This document shows, in pieces, positions 60,091 to 64,000 of a DNA stretch of 64,000 nt. How positions within the stretch are numbered: position 1 is the stretch's first letter; the number at the start of each line of letters is the position of its first letter. Both the position numbers and the translations under genes were made by a program. This DNA comes from JARRKU01 sp963675565 (GTDB lineage Bacteria; Desulfobacterota; Desulfobacteria; Desulfobacterales; Desulfosarcinaceae): NCBI GenBank assembly GCA_963675565.2, contig CAXXYD010000004.1, forward strand, positions 1,178,001 through 1,242,000, written 5' to 3'. The notes under the pieces are model-generated. The model made no database searches. It saw nothing but the letters and a program-made list of their open reading frames with translations, and had not been told where the DNA came from.

Positions 60091-61703
60091 TGAATGACTT
60101 TTTTTATAGAACCGAAGTAATAAGAACAGACGAAATTTTGAACTATTTTGTTGAAACAAAGGAAGATCGGGTCATAATTGATACATTAAAATCTCATAAT
60201 CCTGTGATATTAATTGGAAGTAGGGGAATAGGTAAATCCTTTTTATTAAGAGTGGCTCAAAGGGAATTAGAATTAAAATTTGACGAAAGTCGTATTCTTC
60301 CAATTTATATCACATTCCACAAAAGTTCCCTAATTCATACGAATGACCCTTTACAATTTCAGCATTGGATGCTTTCAAGAATATGTAGTTTTATTATTAG
60401 AACTTTACGTAAATCTGGCCTGCTTTCTATTATCCCTTTTTCACTTTCAATACTTGCAGGAAGTAGCGATTCAAAAGATTATATTAAAGAAACACCAATA
60501 GAAAAGATATCGAAGGAATTTGAGAACTCTTGGCAAGCTCCTGATAATCAAATTGACATTAGTTCCATACCAACAATTGATAAGTTCAAAGAAGCAATCG
60601 AAGATTTATGTCAGGAATTAAATATTAAAAGAATTATTTTATTCATAGACGAGGCCGCCCATATATTAATCCCAGAGCAGCAACGCCAATTTTTTACCCT
60701 ATTTCGAGATCTTCACAATCCATTTTTAACTTGTAATGCTGCTGTTTATCCTGGAGTAACTTCCTATGGTGAAACTTTTCAACCAATTCACGATGCCTCA
60801 ATGCTCACAATCAACAGAGATATTTGGGCAGAAGATTATATATCAAATATGCGTGAAATAGTTGAGAAACAAGCTGAAAGCTCAATAATAAAAAATATCC
60901 AACAATATGGTCAAAACTTTGCGACACTGGCCTATGCTGCAAGTGGCAACCCAAGACTGTTATTAAAAACTATTGATCGAGCACCCAAAATCAACAGTTC
61001 GCAAGTTAATCAAGTCATAAGGGAATACTATCGAGAAGATATATGGAGTGAACATTCAAATTTATCCGATAAATATTATGGGCACAAGGAAATTATTGAT
61101 TGGGGAAGACGATTTATTGAAGAAGATATTCTGCCAACCATTAAAACCAAAAATGATGAATATTTACAATTAGACAAAAAAACATCTTGCTTTTTTTGGG
61201 TGCATAGAGATGCCCCGCAGGCTGTTGTCGAAGCTTTGCGGCTATTATCTTACACAGGAATTGTAAATCAACACTCATCAGGTATAAAGGGAACTCGTTC
61301 TGAGATTGGCACTCGATATATGGTTAATTTAGGAAGCCTTTTTTCCTTTGAAAAAACCCCTGCAGTATCAGCTTTTGAAATAGCTAAAAATATTTCTATA
61401 AAGAGGATGACAGAATTTGGTGCTCAGCATCCCAAATATGATAGTTTAACTAAAATTGTGCCAAAACTTGTAGAAGCAAATGTAACGGATATATTAAACG
61501 CTCAGTTAGTCAAACCGGTTGCTGTATTGGATATTACGGAATGGCAAAAAAATAAGCTTATCAAATTGGGTTTAAATACAATAGGTGATGTTTTAAGATC
61601 TACAGAAACGACACTAAGAAAAGCATATTATGTTGGAGAAAAAAGAGCAAGAAGGATGAGAAATGCCGCAATAGCAGCCGTATATGAGTATTTATCTGGA
61701 TAA
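60090..61703 (+). CDS. ORC/Cdc6-type AAA ATPase with C-terminal helix-hairpin-helix
   Basis: The protein has 537 residues. It begins 'NDFFYRTEVIRTDEILNYFV' and has Walker A 'LIGSRGIGKSFLLRVA' (G43-S50) and Walker B 'RIILFIDEAAHIL' (D187, E188), as in the family NCBI calls ORC-CDC6 AAA ATPases. Sensor-like 'YAASGNPRLLLKTID' follows. The C-terminal 45 residues form a helix-hairpin-helix DNA-binding unit, 'LGLNTIGDVLRSTETTLRKA' then 'YVGEKRARRMRNA'. It likely binds DNA and hydrolyses ATP. Its overlap with the HEPN-like gene makes it the sensor or regulator in a candidate two-gene defence system. Confidence 0.75.
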   Translation: MNDFFYRTEVIRTDEILNYFVETKEDRVIIDTLKSHNPVILIGSRGIGKSFLLRVAQRELELKFDESRILPIYITFHKSSLIHTNDPLQFQHWMLSRICSFIIRTLRKSGLLSIIPFSLSILAGSSDSKDYIKETPIEKISKEFENSWQAPDNQIDISSIPTIDKFKEAIEDLCQELNIKRIILFIDEAAHILIPEQQRQFFTLFRDLHNPFLTCNAAVYPGVTSYGETFQPIHDASMLTINRDIWAEDYISNMREIVEKQAESSIIKNIQQYGQNFATLAYAASGNPRLLLKTIDRAPKINSSQVNQVIREYYREDIWSEHSNLSDKYYGHKEIIDWGRRFIEEDILPTIKTKNDEYLQLDKKTSCFFWVHRDAPQAVVEALRLLSYTGIVNQHSSGIKGTRSEIGTRYMVNLGSLFSFEKTPAVSAFEIAKNISIKRMTEFGAQHPKYDSLTKIVPKLVEANVTDILNAQLVKPVAVLDITEWQKNKLIKLGLNTIGDVLRSTETTLRKAYYVGEKRARRMRNAAIAAVYEYLSG

Positions 61704-61798
61704 TTATAATGATTATAAATACCATCATCCCAATACAGAAACATTTTCGCTTACGTATTTATTTGACGGGATGAATCAATTGGAAAGGAATCATTACC

Positions 61799-62092
61799 AT
61801 GGCACATCCGGATGGTGGGCAAGGGAACACATTCCGAACCTTTTGTACTTTTGATGAGGCTTATGATTTCGTATTAGATAGAGCCCCATTTTCTTTTATC
61901 TCTACGACTGGAAATAATGTTCAAGCTAAAACAGGGAAAACAGCAAATGGTGACATTACAATAGTATTCCCAGGTCATGGTAATGTTTGCCATGCCTGTT
62001 GGGGATATAGAAAAAATTGTTCAGACACAAGAGTAGGGCATTGCGTTGAAGCTCTTTCAGAACAAATAAAAGCTGCTATGATAAGCCATTAA
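61799..62092 (+). CDS. Small cysteine/histidine-rich hypothetical protein
   Basis: The protein has 97 residues from ATG 61799, with ggaaaggaat upstream. The C-terminal half holds 'GNVCHACWGYRKNCSDTRVG' and 'HCVEAL', a possible zinc site of four Cys and two His. The N-terminal half is 'FCTFDEAYDFVLDRAPFSFI' followed by beta strands. It lies 95 bases after the ATPase gene on the same strand and could be a third member of that locus. No family is recognised. Confidence 0.5.
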   Translation: MAHPDGGQGNTFRTFCTFDEAYDFVLDRAPFSFISTTGNNVQAKTGKTANGDITIVFPGHGNVCHACWGYRKNCSDTRVGHCVEALSEQIKAAMISH

Positions 62093-62639
62093 CACATTAA
62101 AATGACAATTTAGTGACCTAATTGCCACTGGTTTGCCTAAATATGGCTCAAATGACCGTATTTGTTCCGCTTTCTGGCCAATTCTAAGGCTATTCTCCCG
62201 TATTTCGGCTATTTGTGTATATCATGGCATACGCTCACTGTGAAAATGCCGTAATGAAGGTGTCGCACCCGAGATTGGTAAGATCGACTTTTTGTGGTTG
62301 TAGGAGCACTTTTTAGCCACAATCAAACTTTATTAAAATTCTGCCAATCGTCAATACTCCAATCCAAGCCATATTCAGATTCATAGGATTACTGTACAGG
62401 CGGTTAGAAGCATTCTAACGAGAACAAAGCGACACAACTATCAGCCGTGATAGCAGTGGGTATCACAGCTACCTCATAAGGGATTACCTCTAAGCCGCTT
62501 GCGGCTGTGCAGAGCTGAATAGATAGCATTTCATGCCGTCGTACCGCCGTAGGCGGTAAGTTGCATGTTATGGTACATATACCGTGTATGCTGATAGTGA
62601 CAGATAAAGTTGTTAAGTTATGTGCGGCCCAGAATGAAC
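62093..62639. other. Non-coding region with a cluster of four hairpins
   Basis: No gene is supported in about 550 bases. Four short perfect palindromes lie close together: gttagaa-gca-ttctaac (62403-62419), ctatca-gccg-tgatag (62438-62453), agccgc-tt-gcggct (62493-62506) and accgcc-gta-ggcggt (62543-62557). None has a T-run, so they do not look like ordinary terminators. They may form a structured RNA, a single-stranded-DNA signal or a replication origin. The end of the polymerase-like gene is 80 bases to the right. Confidence 0.55.
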
Positions 62640-64000
62640 CTATGAACGAGTGTATTCGACGTACTCATCCTTCTTTACAGGGCTGCAAATCGGTTTACGT
62701 CTGAGCCTTGGTTTCTCGAACCCAGAACGCTTACCGGCCTCAGTTACTAAAGCTTGACATATATGTCTTCCCACAATCAAGCCATCGTGCTCATTACGGT
62801 AGACCGAAATACCGTTTTCACTGCAAAGAATGGTCAAATGATGGATAAAAGCGGCTTCCTGACCTTGCAGAATAAACGCAGACAAGGAACGCTTACATTT
62901 GTCTATCTGTGGTCTACGCCAAATCACTTTATCCCCATTTTGCCTGTTAATAAGGGTCACCTTACCGTTTGTTGACCGCAACCCCAACTCTTTGAACTTC
63001 ATGCCACAGGCGTTTCTCCAGTGTTTCAACCCACCGTGATTGTAGGTGTAACGTTTATCGTTCGTATGGTAGAGGAAATTACGCCACTCATTGGTGGCTT
63101 CAATTAATGGATTGAAGTGACCTTCAAGCTCTAAGAGACGCCTTTCTATATCCCGATCAATATCAACGGCATCTTCGTACAATTCTTTGATAACCTTGTA
63201 TATCTGACCTCGTTTTTCCGTTACAATGCCCCCCATAATAATAGCGTAGAGCACTGTTTTCCATGTGTCTTCTGGTAAGTTGGCTTCAAAGGCCAGGTCT
63301 TTCCGTTTAACTGTACCGTTTAGGTAATCGTCGAGCCATGGGCACTTAATATTACAGTGCTGTAGTTCCTGCTGAAGAATGAATGCTTGGCATGATTTTA
63401 CATCGTAGTTGTAGAGCTTGGGAACTCTGGCAATACAGCGTTCTTTGAAAACTTTTGATGCGCTTTGAAAGCCACCGCCTCTTTCGGATATTCTCCCACC
63501 TTTCTGGATATTGTAGGCCGCTTTGTACGTGTAAATTGGATCGTTACCGTCTGCATCGCTTAGCAATACCGGGAACTGAGCAAGGATAGTGCCTTGTGCT
63601 CTCCGACAGTTGTTAAGGCGGCCCTTAGCTTTCGATAGTTTTTTTTCGGCTTTTTCCAGCATAACTGGGTTTTTTCCATCGTAGGAGCGTTCTGCCTCCT
63701 CGAACTCACGCTTACAGCGTTTCATAGTCTGTTCAAGTGCGTTCACCAACGAGCCAGCCTTCTTGGGCCTGAAAGGGAAGGGTTGCAGCGCCTTTATACT
63801 GCGACGTATTAAAACAGGGGTGTTGAAATCATCGCCTTTCCTATTGGTGTACTTGAACCTGTTAATGACCGGAGACCGCCACCGCTGACCAGTCATCAAG
63901 TTGACCATCGGAAATTTTTTACCAGACCCTGTGCGCTTCAACCATAAATCACGCCAACGTTGATTTACATTTTCATTATGCAGAATAACGGCTGCTTTGT
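62640..64000 (-). CDS. Family A polymerase-like protein (partial, runs off right edge)
   Basis: The minus-strand frame has no stop up to the window edge, giving at least 453 codons. A TTG at 63941 is not needed as start because the frame upstream ('NENVNQRWRDLW') also looks coding. Counting from that TTG, 'YNYDVKSCQAFILQ' (D180) fits motif A, 'WKTVLYAIIMGG' (K228) fits motif B (K...Y/F...YG), 'FILQGQEAAFIHHLT' fits the helix before motif C, and 'YRNEHDGLIV' (H385, D386) fits motif C of family A DNA polymerases. Spacing is close to that of Pol I. The last Glu of the HDE motif is Gly. T7-type RNA polymerase is the alternative. The coiled region 65-120 has no counterpart in Pol I. Confidence 0.55.
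   Translation of the reverse strand, partial: KAAVILHNENVNQRWRDLWLKRTGSGKKFPMVNLMTGQRWRSPVINRFKYTNRKGDDFNTPVLIRRSIKALQPFPFRPKKAGSLVNALEQTMKRCKREFEEAERSYDGKNPVMLEKAEKKLSKAKGRLNNCRRAQGTILAQFPVLLSDADGNDPIYTYKAAYNIQKGGRISERGGGFQSASKVFKERCIARVPKLYNYDVKSCQAFILQQELQHCNIKCPWLDDYLNGTVKRKDLAFEANLPEDTWKTVLYAIIMGGIVTEKRGQIYKVIKELYEDAVDIDRDIERRLLELEGHFNPLIEATNEWRNFLYHTNDKRYTYNHGGLKHWRNACGMKFKELGLRSTNGKVTLINRQNGDKVIWRRPQIDKCKRSLSAFILQGQEAAFIHHLTILCSENGISVYRNEHDGLIVGRHICQALVTEAGKRSGFEKPRLRRKPICSPVKKDEYVEYTRS

Overview
ORGANISM. The window looks like part of the genome of an environmental, sensor-rich Gram-negative bacterium. It carries an RND/MFP/outer-membrane-factor pump, many two-component and chemotaxis proteins, and PAS proteins. 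The style suggests a Desulfobacterota-like (sulfate-reducer-like) genome, but that is inference: no ribosomal or lineage marker lies in the window. GC content shifts sharply from block to block, as expected of stacked horizontal acquisitions.

LAYOUT. Positions 1-7729 look like host chromosome: a PAS sensor (cut by the window edge), a NERD-domain protein, a GIY-YIG-like protein, a PepSY protein, an MFS transporter and a response regulator/histidine kinase pair that runs into a truncated response regulator. A terminator and the 3' end of a tmRNA/tRNA-like gene follow at 7678-7754. A 20-base part of that 3' end recurs in the same orientation at 38582-38601, next to a tyrosine integrase (38674-39744). 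I read 7733-38582 as one genomic island and 38582 to beyond the right edge as a second, tandem island.

ISLAND 1 (7.7-38.6 kb). It opens with an AbiE-type toxin-antitoxin pair directly followed by a primase-helicase-phospholipase D protein (TOTE-type), all behind a perfect 12-bp inverted repeat. Then come the remains of a Wadjet system (JetC fragment plus intact-looking JetD), a PAS-like protein, an AraC regulator, an RND efflux operon divergent from an RstAB-like two-component system, a broken Tn3-type transposase, a chemotaxis cluster (MCP, CheX, hybrid kinase, GGDEF remnant), a TumE/TumA toxin-antitoxin pair, two small genes separated by an attC-like palindrome, a SWIM/SNF2 helicase, a DUF4143 ATPase and a Fic remnant.

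ISLAND 2 (38.6-64 kb). After the integrase come several unknown genes, a divergent pair around a palindromic operator, a complete type I restriction operon (hsdR-hsdM-hsdS) followed by a SEC-C/nuclease-like gene, and a short tyrosine recombinase split by a complete IS66 element with a perfect 8-bp target duplication. Next are a DUF2958 protein, an atypical kinase, a secreted trypsin-like protease with tandem repeats, a lipoprotein, a HEPN-like/ORC-type ATPase gene pair, a cysteine-rich small protein, a cluster of four hairpins, and a protein with the motif set of family A polymerases that runs off the right edge.

HOW IT WORKS TOGETHER. Both islands are rich in anti-mobile-element functions (AbiE, TOTE, Wadjet remnant, TumE/TumA, type I RM). 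The strongest candidates for undescribed systems are the HEPN-like/ATPase pair (59368-61703), the nuclease-like gene attached to the RM operon (48185-50350), the kinase/protease/lipoprotein group (54.2-57.9 kb), and the polymerase-like gene with its neighbouring hairpin cluster (62.4-64 kb).
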